From: Schistocerca nitens
Lineage: Eukaryota; Arthropoda; Insecta; Orthoptera; Acrididae
DNA: 64,000 bases
Direction: 5' to 3'
NCBI RefSeq assembly: GCF_023898315.1
Contig: NC_064622.1
Span: forward strand, 270,125,503 to 270,189,502
Of the stretch, positions 1 to 12,079 are shown in pieces. The position numbers and the translations under genes are program-made. Within the stretch, counting starts at the first letter, position 1, and each line of letters begins with the position of its first letter. The notes under the pieces are model-generated. The model saw only the letters and a list, made by a program, of their open reading frames with translations, was not told the DNA's origin and did no database searches.

Positions 1-414
1 CAGTGAAGTGTTGGAGTTTAGACGGAGGTCAGGAGAGTTAGTCACTGTCCTCACCCATCCAACCCCCTCCCTGTTCCCATTCCAGCACTACACAGCCGTC
101 ATTTCACCGCCACACCCAGTCTTTTAATTTATTTTTATTTCTCTCCTTTCTGCTACATACCCCCCCCCCCCCCTCTGCAACCCTATCTAAACTGCAACTC
201 TTCACTGTCTGCCACTACCACCATACTATCCCTCCTCGTCCCTGTCCCAGCCTCCTTACCCCATCCATTCCCCAATCCCATCATGCACTGGTGCTGTTGC
301 TCGCAGTGTAGTTTCAGCTCTCTGATGAGATGAATCTTTTTGTTGTGTCTATTGCGACTCAGCATCTCTGCTATATGGTGAGTAGCAACTTTCCTTCTCT
401 GGTATTGTTACACT
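1..414 (+). mobile_element. Penelope-like element, 3' end (enters from left edge)
   Basis: From about base 37 this matches the 3' non-coding part of the better preserved Penelope element at 21337-21835: the same Leu-Arg end of the reading frame, then 'cctcacccatcca', the C-rich tract, and the tail 'ctactcagcatct...gtgagtagcaac'. Only the extreme 3' end of the coding region could lie before it, outside the window. Orientation is +. Similarity stops near base 414, just after 'ctggtattgtta'. A poly-C run lies near 161-172. The match was made by eye between two places in the window. Confidence 0.75.
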
Positions 415-2779
415 TTTTGTCACAAGGATATAGCAGTGACTTTGCTCTGTGCCCAGTTTTTGTCTGATCCAACACATATGTTTTCTCATGGTGGAAGTGG
501 AATAAACAAGAACACAATAAGTTTTTCACACTGGATGAAATTTGTCTGTTTTTTGTCTGAAGTATGGGCAATGGCATGAAATGTGTTCCGGATGTCACTC
601 CACTAAAGGTATACATTTACAATTGAGTACATTGTATCAATTAATTTTTGCCTCACATCCTCCTCAACTTCACAAAACACAGCTTCATTAAAGATCATCT
701 GATCCCAACAGTCAGTCATTTCATCTAGTCAATGCTACTTCAGGGCAACAAGATCATTTACTCATCTTCTGTACTAATAATAAGTGATGACTAACCTTCC
801 ACCCCTGCACACATCAATTAGAGACAATGAGTAGGAAGTGACTGCATCACCACAATTCTCAGATTTGTTGCAGAATTACAGTGGGAATGAAGGAAGCCCA
901 CTGGCACTTATGTAGCAGCAGCACTGTTATTCATGAAGAAGCATGCTACCTGAACATTAGACTCATATTCAGTCTGTTTTTGATCTCTAAGAAGTACAAC
1001 ATTGTAAAAGTTAGTAAATATAATACATAACTCAGTGAGAAATATCAAGTGTTCAGAATTAATTTAATTGGATAATAACTTGAATCAATCTTAGAAATTA
1101 GGCAGTAATTGCAGATAGCAATAACTGGGAGAAATGTTCAAAACAAGACAAACTGCAAACATAATAGTGTTCCAAAAAATTCCTACTTGCAAACCAGCTG
1201 CAGTCTGCTTGCATTAGCTGTCAATTTTTCGTAGCAGATAACTACATGTCTGATGGCACAATGGCAGTTGGCGCTTTGAGAGAAAAAAAGAGAGGTAACC
1301 ATCTTGATCTAATAGCACTGAGGCATAATTTGCAGAATAAAATTTGGTGAAAGTTTTTCGCATATTAATCACCCATGCTCATAGAAGATGGTCATGGGGT
1401 TAAATGTTGTGCATGGAATGTAGTACCAACTTCTAACCCCTAGTATGGCACTGAGAAAATCCAGCAAAGACAGCCATGGGCTCCACTCAATGTCTATCTT
1501 TAGAGCTAACTACTACAAACAATATTTTGTTCTGGGACTGCATCTCAGTTGGGATGAGGACCTTTATGGCCGCAGAAATTTATCTGGGGTTTCACTAAAA
1601 TTGCCATTTTTTAATATAAATGAGCTGGTCAATTGCAAGAAACCATAGTATTGTCTCAGTGTGATGAGCTGCTTGTTGTTAGAATTGGCTAAATAAGAAG
1701 TTTAGTGGAATAATGGGAAATCACTTGTGAAAGTAGATGAGTATTATGTAATGAATAAGAACTCTGTGCTTTAGATTCTTGTGAGGGGGGGGGGGGGGGG
1801 GGGGGAGTGTAGGTGACCCCCTTTTGTCCTCCTAGCCCCTGCTTCCCCACCCGCTTGTGTGGACACTAAAGAGGGGGGGAATCTGCACCCACAGTGTGAA
1901 GTGCTACAACATAAAACAGCACGGGAACAATGCAGGAGTTCGCATGTTACACGCAAGCTGCTACCCAGGGTGTTTTCAACACACAAGAGCTGAAAATTTG
2001 GGACCTTGCAGGAAGACTGGAAGATGTGGCTACTGAGAGCTGATCATTTGTTAGGCGAGATTGCTGACTGTAGGCTGATAATGACAAAGATGAAATGACA
2101 TGAAATTCAGTGCTCTTTAGGACAGCTTGGGGAAAAATGAGAGTGAGTGAGTGAGTAAGCAAGTGAGAAAAATTATCAATCAGGGGCAGTCAAGGGACTG
2201 ATCAACAAGAGGAGGGCCCAGAGACGTCTGAAGAGAAGTGTTTCATGTACTGCTCTGCAGAAAGCATTCTAACTTTGCCTTCTGAAGCCATGTCAGACTA
2301 TTGTTAATTTAATTTTCAGACTTTGAGTGTGATTCCTGGATTCGTTCTGATTTCTGTCGCATAAAGACATCCCCTTTTCCCATCCCTTGTCAAATGGACT
2401 TTCCTACACTCCAGTGCTTGGATCATTAAGAATTTGACTGTGTATTTGTTATCTGATCTCAGTCTCGAAATATTACACTGATGCTGCCCCTGTGAGCTAA
2501 TCACTGCAGGTAATAGACTTGATGTGCACAGACATTTACACCTTGTGCACAGACACCATGTTGGCCACCAGTACACCTATACCTGGAGGAATTAGGCAAG
2601 ATTAGTTGTCAACCAGTGGATAAGGATGAAGTTAAGGTACAGTGTATGCTTCCTCAGAGCTGCAGGTCATGGAAGACAAAGATTTCCAGTTGTCATATGG
2701 TAGACACATTACTCCAAATGAGATCAACAGGTCATGCCAATTTCATGTCAACCACGCACACTGGCATGTTACACCTACG
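415..2779. other. No gene recognised
   Basis: No reading frame here resembles a known protein and none is long or clean. A 21-base poly-G run lies at 1785-1805. The rest is AT-rich unique-looking sequence that may contain unrecognised repeat remnants. Confidence 0.5.
1785..1805. repeat. Poly-G tract
   Basis: Uninterrupted run of 21 G bases. It is a simple repeat and prone to length change and assembly error. Confidence 0.95.
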
Positions 2780-3036
2780 CAATCAAATGGTAAAAAAGTC
2801 GTGTGACTAGGGCCTCCCGTTGGGTAGACCGTTCGCCGGGTGCAAGTCTTTCGATGTGACGCCACTTTGGTGACTTGCGAGTCAATGGGGATGAAATGAT
2901 GATGATTAGGACAACACAACACCCAGTCCCTGAGTGGAGAAAATCTCCTTCCCAGCCGGGAACTGAACCTGGGCCCTTAGGATTGACATTCTGTCACGCT
3001 GACCACTCAGCTACCGGAGGCAAACAATCAAATGGT
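2780..3036 (-). mobile_element. tRNA-derived SINE with 12-bp target-site duplications
   Basis: The body is 2792-3024. It is flanked by perfect direct repeats CAATCAAATGGT at 2780-2791 and 3025-3036, the signature of LINE-machinery insertion. Read on the minus strand the head has a tRNA-like promoter: box A-like 'GGTAGCTGAGTGG' from about 3017 and box B-like 'GGTTCAGTTCCCGG' near 2960. The opposite end is a T-rich stretch against the duplication. I recognise this as a repeat common in insect genomes, but cannot give its database name. It was inserted into sequence of unknown identity. Confidence 0.88.
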
Positions 3037-3057
3037 GACATGACATGGCTGCCCACC

Positions 3058-3088
3058 CCTCCTCCTCCTCCTCCTCCTCCTCCTCCTG
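3058..3088. repeat. (CCT)n microsatellite
   Basis: About ten CCT units. They create a poly-proline frame on the + strand that is not a gene. Confidence 0.95.
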
Positions 3089-3899
3089 CCTTTTACTTGC
3101 CCAATTACCGAGTCATGCCTACATCCAGTCAAATCAGCCCTGAGATTACATCTGTAATTAATCTATGAATGAATAATAATAACAGTAATAATTATTATTG
3201 TTGTTACAAGTGTAGCTATTTTCTTTCATTTATACTCAATCAATTTCATTTACTACATTTTGTCAGCCAGTTTGGGATGACCTCATCTGCAGTTAAATTT
3301 CTAAGTTTATTTTACTACATTTTGACACCCAGCTTGAGGCCATTTGGATATCAATGCTTCAGTCAGCTAATTTATTGCAAGTTGGTCCTTCTATAGCTTA
3401 CTTTTCAAAAACTTTCTCTACAATCAGGGATTTCAGGTGTTCCAGACTGGTGCATGCCATCTCTTTATCAACAAAGATACTGTTTCCACCATGACGGAAT
3501 GGATTCCTGCTCTAGTGTGTTGCTAGTTCATAATTTGTTATATTTTGGACTTCCAAAGCATTTGCTATTAACCAGTGTCAACTTTCACAAGGAACTGTAG
3601 CATCTTTGTGCTCATTTAAAAGAAAAAAATCTTTATTTCTGCTACTTTTTTATAAATTGCCTAATCATTTTGATGAAGTAATACAAAATTAGAACTGTTT
3701 GACACTGTCTCTGGCTTAATAGGTGTACATTTAACTCTGACAAGGAACCCCTTGAGCATTGACTGCAAGGTCACAGGTTCAATTTTTAGTGAGGCTCATT
3801 TGAAAGTGTTGTGTTAACAATTATGACAGAAAAAATAGTAGCTGCTAATGACTTGCCATGTACATCAGGAGTGCAACAGAAAATGAGTGTCTGGGAGGT
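3089..3899. other. No gene recognised
   Basis: AT-rich sequence with no supported coding region. A short stretch around 3735-3800 looks faintly tRNA-like ('gcaaggtcacaggttcaat') and could be an old SINE, but it is too degraded to call. Confidence 0.4.
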
Positions 3900-5530
3900 G
3901 CAGAAATCTGCTTTCTATGGGATGTATGTATTACACTCCACAATGTGGACATGGTTGACATTCAAGAAATGATCAAAACAAAGCATTATCCTGGACCATG
4001 AACAGTGGATGAAAAATGATGTGCCACAGTGATCACAAAAATTTGCACCATCAGGATCGAAGGCAAGCTCCTTGGAGTTACAAATTATGTAGGACATTCA
4101 GCTAGGTATCCACTCTTAAAGAATGTATATAAAATTGTATTGGTATAATGGGGTGACGATAACTTATGGAATGTGATGGCATACAACAAATGCAAAAAAT
4201 CTGTCATGGAGCTTATGATGAAATTGAGTATTCTTTAAGGCACAGCTGCAGATAGTGCAATAACATGTTTTATAGGCATGGTAAAAAACTAACATCCATG
4301 GGCTGAATTTTCCCACTGGCCCCAAGTGGTGTGAATTGCAATGTCACACATTTTTCAGGAGGGATAGTTTGCTGTAAAGGAGTATGCTTTTTATAAGCAG
4401 ACCAGGAATTATGTTATTTTAACCAGCAAGTTATTTTGGCAAAAAGCAGTGCTCATACCATAGTTGTAGCTCTCTTACACCCATTTCCCCACTCTTGTTT
4501 GCTGTGACATAAATATTTCCTACTGTTCTTGCAAGATTACATGCATGAGAAAGGATCTCAGAGGGCAGAGCACCTCCAACTTCTCACAGCACAACAGATA
4601 ACTTTCCAGTCAATTTACCACCCAAATTGACATGTGGCATAATTGTAAACAAAAGCATTAAGGCTTTGATGTAAGTTAATCTTGACACAACTCTCATGGT
4701 ACTTCTGATTTCCACGGTTCCTTTCATATGCATTTCCTCTTGAAATCTCAGTTGGATGGGGTTGAAAACAAATTCCTTACTGTACAACAGAATTAGTTTA
4801 TTTATCTCCACTACAAATTTTCAGGCCGATTCCACAGTTTGTTGTGCACTGCCGAGTTCATGCTTTGTTTGAAATTTCTCTATCTTAAGTCTTCCAATGC
4901 TGTAGCACTGTTTGAAGTTATGCAACCATCCACTACTTCCTTGGGAATCTCTGTAATCCATATCACATGCACTTTGATGTGCATAACATAGTAGGTCATT
5001 ATCATCCACATGCTGTAAATTGTATTGAGCATCCCTGAAAAGTGCAAACACCAGTTTTTGTAACAAGTGCATCTTGCTCTCTCTTGAATATCCATAAAAA
5101 CTATGGATGCACTGGAGAGTCATAATTCTGTGGACTTATTCAACATACATTCATAATTGGTTTTTACAATGTTGTGGATGAGCTTCCTTGTACGTAGTTA
5201 TGTTTAGTATCCACTACTCGGACGACGATTGTCCTTTACTACTTTTCACTGGAGACAGAATTTGTGGCTCACTGTCTGACAAAGATGATGAATTACATGG
5301 CTCATCACCTGTTTCAATATAACTTTCACTTGTTAAGCACATATCATGATCATTGTACTACTCATGTACATTGTCTGCACAGTTGAGCCATTTCTCTGCT
5401 TTGTTTCAACACCATTAGCACTTTTGTGAGTTACACTTTGACTAAACAGTTCAACTATGCTCCATAGTCTCATGCTGTGCTCACCGTTGGATACCTTGAG
5501 TCTCCCCTCCCTCTTGCCATTAGCAGCCAA
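3900..5530 (-). pseudogene. Decayed pogo/Tigger-type (CENP-B-like) transposase
   Basis: The minus strand shows pieces of a DDE_1 transposase in N-to-C order across several frames. Near 5020-4830 is the CENP-B type DNA-binding part (HQSACDMDYRD, SSGWLHNFK, GRLKIEKF). At 4811-4584 is the approach to the catalytic domain (VFNPIQLRFQEEMHMKGT, then KLTGKLSVVL). Near 4580-4400 follow LREVGG and WYEHCFLPK, typical of this family ahead of the second catalytic region. Below 4400 the similarity fades. Stops and frameshifts separate the pieces, so this is dead. The plus-strand frames here are antisense shadows. It is one of four pogo-like copies in the window and is clearly diverged from the copy at 51.4-53.7 kb. 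Confidence 0.72.
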
Positions 5531-7129
5531 TAATGTGGTTGCATAGTAGACAAATGTGGGGCATCAAATGCTGTAAACATTATTGGTCTTTTGCGACCTC
5601 CTCCTCAAAAGATTCCTTGTTTATTCCACATTCTTGGAGACCCTTTTGCTTCCCTCAGTGTAATGGTCTGTTCTGGTTGGATAAAACTTTCATTGTCCTA
5701 GATTTAGTGTCTTGTTAAGGGTTAATAGGAAAAATCCAAGAATTGTAGATTTTTCTGAGTTTGTTGACCTCCATGATGGCTTATAATTGCTGTGTGATGA
5801 ATACATGCGTGGCAAGGATGGGGCTCCAAGCTATTGGAATACTTACCCTTTCCTGTGCTACAGGCCCACTTGAACTGACTATATCTTCTTTCAGACTTTG
5901 TTCTGAAGGACAGATTTTCTGATGACATCTAGCTTGCTCATAGGACATTAGTTATGGGTTTTCCCATTTTGTTTCTTTATTTAACACCACCTATTTTGGT
6001 TAACTCATGTTTGGTCCCAAAATTGGATATGACCACCTTCACATTTTTTTTTTTTACAGGAGTGCAGCCATATGGGGTAGGTCACTGAAGATCCAGTTTG
6101 ATAGTCACTCCATGTAGATGAGGTCATCAAGTACATTGTAAAAACCAACTATGAATTTGGCTACATAGGGAACGCACTATTAATTTCCAAGCTGTTATCT
6201 CCCTGCCCATCCCAAGGTATACGTGTCAGTATGTTTGGGGGCACCAAGTCTCTGGGCAATGGCCATCAAGCAAGTTGTCCATTGCTGTGGTTGAGTGGTG
6301 CCCATGTGGAAAGGCCTCATTCAGAGTAGGCAGCATCATTTCAGATATCTGACACAGTGAAAAGACCAAAGCTGTCACCTAATGTCCATGAGGCCCTGGC
6401 AGACACAAATTCTTCTTTGCAGATCATTCTCCAACTTTTTGAGGTTACCATGAATTCTTTCAAAACTGCACTGCCCCAAGAGAGCACCTGGTGAGATCTG
6501 AAAGTTGGTTCACATAGATATTATCAGTGAGTGCATTCCCCCAGACCACATTGGAAACAATAGCAGTTGAAGTGACAATGACCCCAGTGACCACAATTTA
6601 CAACATCTTATTTACCTCCAGACAGAGCAGGTACTTACCTTGACCTGGCAGCCTTAATCGACACCTTAATCTGATAACTTTCCCCTCTTTTCTCATACTT
6701 AGGAATTCCAATGTACAACTAACCCTTGTGGGGGAGTACCATATCATCTGGTAGCAGCCTTCAATTGGCCAACTCCTTTCTGATCTTGATCCATCTCTCC
6801 TCAAATATGGAACTCCTGCCCACTCCAGTGCCACTGATGAATACCTTTTCAGCTATTGACTTTACAAACTCTTCCCTAAATATTGTGGCTTTGCTACAAT
6901 GGTCACTACACGATGATCTTTGTGACAGTGACCAATTTTGAGTGATTCTGTCACTCCCGTGTCACCACCCAATGGACCAGTTACCATACTGTGCTCTTCA
7001 AAGAATCAAATGGCAGTTGTAAACCTCTGCTGCCACTTTAATCGACTCTCCATCACTTTCATCCACCCTCCATCAGGTTGCATATCGAAATTGTGGGAGA
7101 CAGTGTCATTGTAGCTGTTTTCTACTGCC
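5531..7129. other. No gene recognised
   Basis: Several short frames on both strands, none resembling a known family. Part may be the upstream half of the LINE remnant that becomes recognisable from about 7130. Confidence 0.4.
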
Positions 7130-7500
7130 TTCCCTCATCCAGCAGCCAATACCATGGTGGACCAAAGAGATTGCAACAGCTATTCAGAACCAGCTAAAGT
7201 TATATCCTTCATGAATTGTCCTCAGCACATTCAAGCAGCTTTGTGCAAAGGCTCACTACCTAATTAAATGCAGTAATAAGGAATGCTGGTGTCAATATGC
7301 CTCCTCATTGGAACATATAATTGTTCATTCCAAGTGTGGCCATTCTCCATAGGCTACTGAGGTGCCAGAGATCAACAAAAGTTCCAGGTCTCTTTCTAGA
7401 GATAGTACTTCTCCCACTGCATCAGTTCATGCTGAACACCATGTGTGGCTCATTTTGTGACAATATTAGTGGCCTCTTCTTATGTGGTTACATTCTAAAC
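7130..7500 (+). pseudogene. Possible Jockey-type LINE remnant (linker before reverse transcriptase)
   Basis: Read across frames, the + strand gives a faint series like the endonuclease-to-RT linker of Jockey LINEs: 'PWWTKEIATAIQNQ' from about 7160, then LCAKAHYLI near 7240 and YASSLEH near 7300. In intact elements this is where the long basic stretch before the RT lies. No RT motif can be read downstream (7500-8200). This is a weak call from spacing and a few residues, and the sequence could be a coincidence. Confidence 0.3.
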
Positions 7501-8365
7501 ACATAAAAGACATGTTGAACATGTCCCTCCCCCCTCCCCAGTCTTACCCCCCTCCCTCCTCCATTGTCCAGATTTGTGTAATGAATATGGCCCCTCTGTT
7601 AGATATTTACCGGGGCCTGATCTGAGGCTGAATGAGATTGGTATATTGGTTGCCATGTTTATTGTTGAAGAACATCTTAGATTTTGAAATTATTGGACCC
7701 AGTACATCATCATAGAATAAGACTGGCTACTTTTACCTTCACCTTCCAAATTAGTCCTGTAGACAGTCTCTTCACCAAAGTGGCTATCTCATCTCTTCAG
7801 GTCTTGTGATACCAACTCTTGCCCAATTATGCAATCTTCATATGACAGTTTCTTAATTATTCGACTTGTCAAATGAATTTTTCATACAAGAGCCATCAAC
7901 CCCCTGACCCTCATACTTTGGAAGGATTAATTGTGCCATAAGACCTTCTATCAAGACCTCCACCTACCCCTCTTGGAACACGTGTATTCCTGCACACTTC
8001 TCCTTGGTTGGTACCCAGACCATGCATTATGACTGATGTATCTAAAGGACATAAAGTTTCAGTCATCTCCATGACCTTTTGTCAACTGTTCCTCTCTCTT
8101 CTTCAGGAGTGTCAGGGTGCTTCTGTCATTATTTAGACTGACTGCTTTAAAATCATGGGTAGTACTGAATATTCTTTTACATCTACCATTGGTCTTTGAA
8201 TAATGACTGCAGAAATATACTATAATCCCTCACGTATCACTCACGTAGGAGTTGTGAGGATTTGCTCTGTTCTGCAGTTATCTATATTCTTGTAAAGTTT
8301 ATGCATTGAATTTCACTGGAATCTGTGAATAATATTTAAACATTACATAAATTTAAGAATGTAGG
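7501..8365. other. No gene recognised
   Basis: Stops in all frames and no recognised motif. It may be more of the decayed LINE seen faintly at 7130-7500. Confidence 0.4.
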
Positions 8366-8430
8366 AAAATATAGATTGCTACTTATCATAAAGAAGACAT
8401 GTTAAGCTGTGGACAGGTACAATTAAAAGA
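8366..8430 (-). mobile_element. Penelope-type 3' tail fragment, reverse orientation
   Basis: On the minus strand it reads 'cagcttaacatgtcttctt' then 'taagtagcaatctatattt', the same tail as at 12430-12475 and 58408-58460. It sits directly against the truncated start of the LINE at 8431. Confidence 0.6.
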
Positions 8431-8493
8431 ACTTACTACCAAAACTCTATAAAGAAATTTCATGTAACAAAAGCCACATGAAAAGGAACTTCA

Positions 8494-10336
8494 ATGAAAA
8501 AAAACCTAACTATATTTAGCAATAAGTTAAGAGAGGTTGAATGGCCTTACGACAGCTGTATCTCAAGTAGTACAAACTTTAACAAATTTCTTGGTAGCTT
8601 TCTTGAAATATTTAATGAAACTTTTCCATTTAAAACCAAATGTAACAAAACGACTGGGAAGATTAAATGGATAACTCAGGGTATAAAAATTTCTAGTGGC
8701 AGAAAAAGGCAACTACATAATGAACTGAAATATAATAAAAACAGACATTTTGCTGTGTATGTGAAACATTATAAAGCCATATTCAAAAAAGTTGTAAAGG
8801 CAGCAAAACAAATGGCAAACAATAAGTTTATTTTACAATGTAATAGTAAGACAAAGGCAGTGTGGTCTGTTGTCAAATCAGAGTCAGGTGTCAAAGTCAG
8901 TAGTAATGAAATAACTAAGATTAAAGTAGATGATAATGTTGTTGTAAACCCAGCTCAAATATCAGAGTGTTTAAATGAATTCTTCATAAATGTAGCAAAG
9001 TCAGAAGTTGATGTAGCAGGATATCAGAGTAAAGTAAATCCCTTTGGACTCGACCAAGAAGCTGAGTATCTCTCAGATTTTAAAAAAGTCACAATAAAGG
9101 CTGTGAAAAATGTTATATTGTAATTAAAAAATAAAAATTCTGCTGGGTGGAATGGGACACCAAGTAAAGTGATTAAAGCAGTATATGACATAATAGCACC
9201 CCCACTAACTAAAATAATCAACCAATCTTTTGAACAGTGGTGCTTTTCTGATGTGTTAAAATATGCTGAAGTGAGACCTCTGTTCAAGAAAGGGTTCAGG
9301 GAAGATATGGGAAACTATCGCCCTATTTCTATTTTCCCAATCCTGCCAAAAGTGTTAGAGAAAGTAGCTGCAAATCAGATCAAAAATTTTATCGTAAAAA
9401 ATTATATTATTGTAAGTAACCAATTCGGATTCCAACAAGGAAAAAACACACAGGATGCAGTAAATAACTTCATTGAGAAGCTATGCAAATCATTGGATCA
9501 GAGAAGTAAAGTCGCAGGTATCTTCAGCGATCCATCAAAAGCGTTTGACTCGGTGAACCATCACTTGCTTATCTACAAATTAAACAAATATGGGATTAAG
9601 GCCAAAGCTCTGAAATGGCTCATATCATACTTGCACAACAGAAAGCAAAGGGTAAGTGTCACATCAAATGCAGTGAATTATTATTCTAAATGGAGTACAG
9701 TATCACAAGGTGTGCCTCAAGGCTCCATTTTGGGGCCAATCCTGTTCTTATTCTATGTAAATGACTTGCCCATAAATATAAATTCCCCATCAGTTCTGCT
9801 TGCGGATGATACTTCTGTTTTAATTGAAGATGGTGCAGAAAAAATTCAGAGCTCCATTGTGAGCACAATGGGTACTCTAGAAAACTGGTTCCAGTTAAAT
9901 GGCTTGAAACTGAACATTGCAAAAACCAATATGGTACATTTCAAAACCAAACATTTGAAATGTGTGGATCTTAAAATACATCATCACAATCATCCTATGG
10001 AAGAAGTTATCACAGTCAAATTCCTAGGACTAAATGTGGCCACCAACTTAAACTGGAGTACACATATTGAGTTCCTATCAAATAAACTAAGCAGCTTTGC
10101 ATTTGCAATGCAAATACTAGCAAACTCTACTGACATGAGTACACAAAAAAATAGCATATCATAGTTATTTTGAATCTGTCATTAGGTATGGTATCATTTT
10201 CTGGGGAAATTCAAGTAGTGTATCTCGAATACTGAAACTGCAAAATAAAATTATAAGATACATGTGCAGTGCACAACAAACAGAATCTTGTCGCCCATTA
10301 TTTCAGAACCTGCAAATCCTTACTGTTCCCTCCATA
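8494..10336 (+). pseudogene. LINE reverse transcriptase, main part (one stop, one frameshift)
   Basis: Reverse transcriptase of the LINE, which copies its RNA into the genome. The reading frame from 8494 gives a basic linker, is stopped once at 9121-9123 (TAA) and continues in the same frame. Motifs in order: LFKKGFREDMGNYRPIS (near 9285), QFGFQQGKNTQDA, DPSKAFDSVNHHLL (near 9540; first catalytic Asp region), GVPQGSILGPILF (near 9710), then LADDTSVL (near 9800; the FADD/YADD box with Leu in the first position), LKLNIAKTN and FLGLNV. A one-base shift in the A run near 10145 moves the C-terminus to another frame (YFESVIRYGIIFWG near 10165), which continues to the mariner junction at 10336. Confidence 0.88.
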
Positions 10337-11675
10337 TACGAGGGCCGTTCAGAAAGTAACCTCCGGTTGATTTAAAAAAATACACCAAGTTAAATAAAAA
10401 TATTTTAATATATACATCTTACAACTACATCTTTGCACTATTTTTCTACATAGTCTCCATAGCGATTGAGGCACTTATCGTATCTCTTCACAAGCTTTGA
10501 AATTCCTTCTGCATAAAAATCACCCGCTTGTGCCTGGAGCCAGCCTGTGACCGCATCTTTGAGCTCTTCGTCGTCATCAAACCGCTGTGACCCGAGCCAT
10601 TTCTTCAAATGCATGAAGAGGTGATAATCACTTGGCGCCAGGTCTGGGCTGTAAGGTGGATGGTTGATAACGTCCCACTTGAAGGACTCAAGAAGGGCGG
10701 TTGTTCTGCGAGCAGAGTGAGGACGGGCGTTATCGTGCAAAAAAACGATACCGGAAGTCAGCATACCACGGCGTTTGTTCTGTATAGCCCATCGTAACTT
10801 TTTTATTGTTTCACAGTACACGTCTTGATTAATGGTCGTACCACGTTTCATGAATTCAACCAACAACACACCTTTGGCATCCCAAAACACCGTTGCCATC
10901 AGTTTTCTGGCAGAAAAATCTTGCGAGGCTTTTCTTGGTTTGGTAGGCGAATTTGAATGTGCCCACATCTTTGATTGTTCTTTTGTCTCAGGGTTCACGT
11001 ACTTAATCCAGGTTTCGTCACCGGTCACGGTTCTGTTTAACAATGGTTCTCCTTCGTCCTCATAACGTGACAGAAAGTTTAATGCAGAGGCCATTCTTTG
11101 AGTTTTGTGGTGGTCGGTAAGAATTTTGGGCACCCATCGTGCACAGAACTTACGGTAACCCAATCTTGCTGTCACTATCTCATACAAGAGAGTCTTAGAA
11201 ATCTGTGGAAAACCAGTAGACAACTCCGACATTGAGAAACGTCGATTTTCACGAACTTTTGCATCAACAGTCTGAACGAGTTCGTCAGTCACCAATGATG
11301 GTCTACCACTCCTCTCTTCATCATGAACGTTTTCTCGTCCACTTTTAAATAAACGTACCCATTCACGGACAACTCCTTCACTCATAACTCTTGGTCCATA
11401 CACAGCACAAAGCTCACGATGAATAGCTGCTGCAGAATATCCTTTGGCTGTAAAAAACCTTATGACAGCACGCACTTCACATTTGGCGGGGTTTTATATT
11501 GCAGCACACATTTCAAACTGCCACAAAAACTAAACTAGCGCAGGTACGACGTTCACTCGACCACGGCTTGATGCCGACTGACCTGTTGAGTGCGTGAACG
11601 CACAGATGGCGTCGCTACTCCCCCCACAACCCGCACTGTGACCAATCAGAGGTTACTTTCTGAACCACCCTCGTA
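10337..11675 (-). mobile_element. mariner transposon (Tc1/mariner superfamily), complete
   Basis: The element is 10339-11673 (1335 bp), flanked by the TA target duplication at 10337-10338 and 11674-11675. The ends are imperfect inverted repeats: left CGAGGGCCGTTCAGAAAG, right (reversed) CGAGGGTGGTTCAGAAAG, continuing as TAACCTC. A single transposase frame on the minus strand fills it. Length, TA duplication and D-34-D transposase are textbook mariner. It landed in the C-terminal coding part of the LINE at 8431-12187 and is therefore younger than that LINE. Confidence 0.96.
10438..11475 (-). CDS. mariner transposase, near-intact (start codon apparently lost)
   Basis: Cut-and-paste transposase of about 345 residues with no internal stop. 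The N-terminal two-helix DNA-binding region includes RAVIRFFTAKGYSAAAIH and VVREWVRLFKSG. The linker motif near residue 118 reads WVPKILTDHHK. The catalytic triad is D in TGDETWIKY (near residue 152), D in FLHDNARPHSA and D in YSPDLAPSDYHLF, with 34 residues between the last two Asp: the D-34-D of classic mariners. The first in-frame codon after the upstream stop region is not ATG; residue 1 here is a GTG at 11473-11475. An ATG lies a few bases upstream but is one base out of frame (AAATGTGAAGTG), which looks like a one-base insertion. The next in-frame ATG (VMSEGVV) would remove part of the DNA-binding domain, so the copy is probably not translated properly. Confidence 0.93.
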   Translation of the reverse strand: MRAVIRFFTAKGYSAAAIHRELCAVYGPRVMSEGVVREWVRLFKSGRENVHDEERSGRPSLVTDELVQTVDAKVRENRRFSMSELSTGFPQISKTLLYEIVTARLGYRKFCARWVPKILTDHHKTQRMASALNFLSRYEDEGEPLLNRTVTGDETWIKYVNPETKEQSKMWAHSNSPTKPRKASQDFSARKLMATVFWDAKGVLLVEFMKRGTTINQDVYCETIKKLRWAIQNKRRGMLTSGIVFLHDNARPHSARRTTALLESFKWDVINHPPYSPDLAPSDYHLFMHLKKWLGSQRFDDDEELKDAVTGWLQAQAGDFYAEGISKLVKRYDKCLNRYGDYVEK

Positions 11676-11905
11676 CATTTATGAAATTATAATCTTTGTA
11701 CACAGCAGACAAAAATTATTTGAGGAAAATCATTTTAACCACACATACAACACAAGAAATAAAAATAATTTTATATAACAAGCTAATGGGCAAAAACATA
11801 TTTAATATGAAGCCAGAGAGTCTAAAAATAAGGTTACAGCAGATTCTGTGGGAGAAATGCTACTATTCAGTAGAAGAATTCATAGAGGATGACATGATAA
11901 TTTGA
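11674..11905 (+). pseudogene. LINE reverse transcriptase, C-terminal end after the mariner
   Basis: Continuation of the LINE protein interrupted at 10336: YEIIIFVHSRQKLFEEN, then HTYNTRNKNNF, a motif typical of the last ~100 residues of Jockey/CR1-type ORF2. A shift near 11778 moves the frame to YNKLMGKNIFN and LQQILWEKCYYSVEEF, ending at a TGA at 11903-11905. Non-functional because of the shifts and the upstream insertion. Confidence 0.75.
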
Positions 11906-11916
11906 GCAAGGGGTAA

Positions 11917-12079
11917 TTAATTGTTAGTCTTTTATTGTATGTGTAACAAAATTGTATTATTATTATGATACCATTTGTTAAAATCAGTTGTTGTAATTAA
12001 TTGTTAGTTTTTTATTGTATGTGTAATTTTACATTGTATTATTGTTATGTTATGGTTCCATTTGTTAAAATCAGGTGTT
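11917..12079 (+). repeat. Tandem duplication in LINE 3' UTR
   Basis: Two adjacent copies of about 80 bp, each starting 'ttaattgttagt' and ending 'catttgttaaaatcag', at 11917-11995 and 11997-12079. They differ at several bases, so the duplication is old and may be part of the family's normal 3' UTR. Confidence 0.8.

Noticed and set aside
2875..3168. Frame of 97 codons with a poly-Pro run
   Set aside because: It spans the SINE, its duplication and the CCT microsatellite and has no protein similarity.
10609..11065. Plus-strand frames within the mariner
   Set aside because: Antisense shadows of the transposase.
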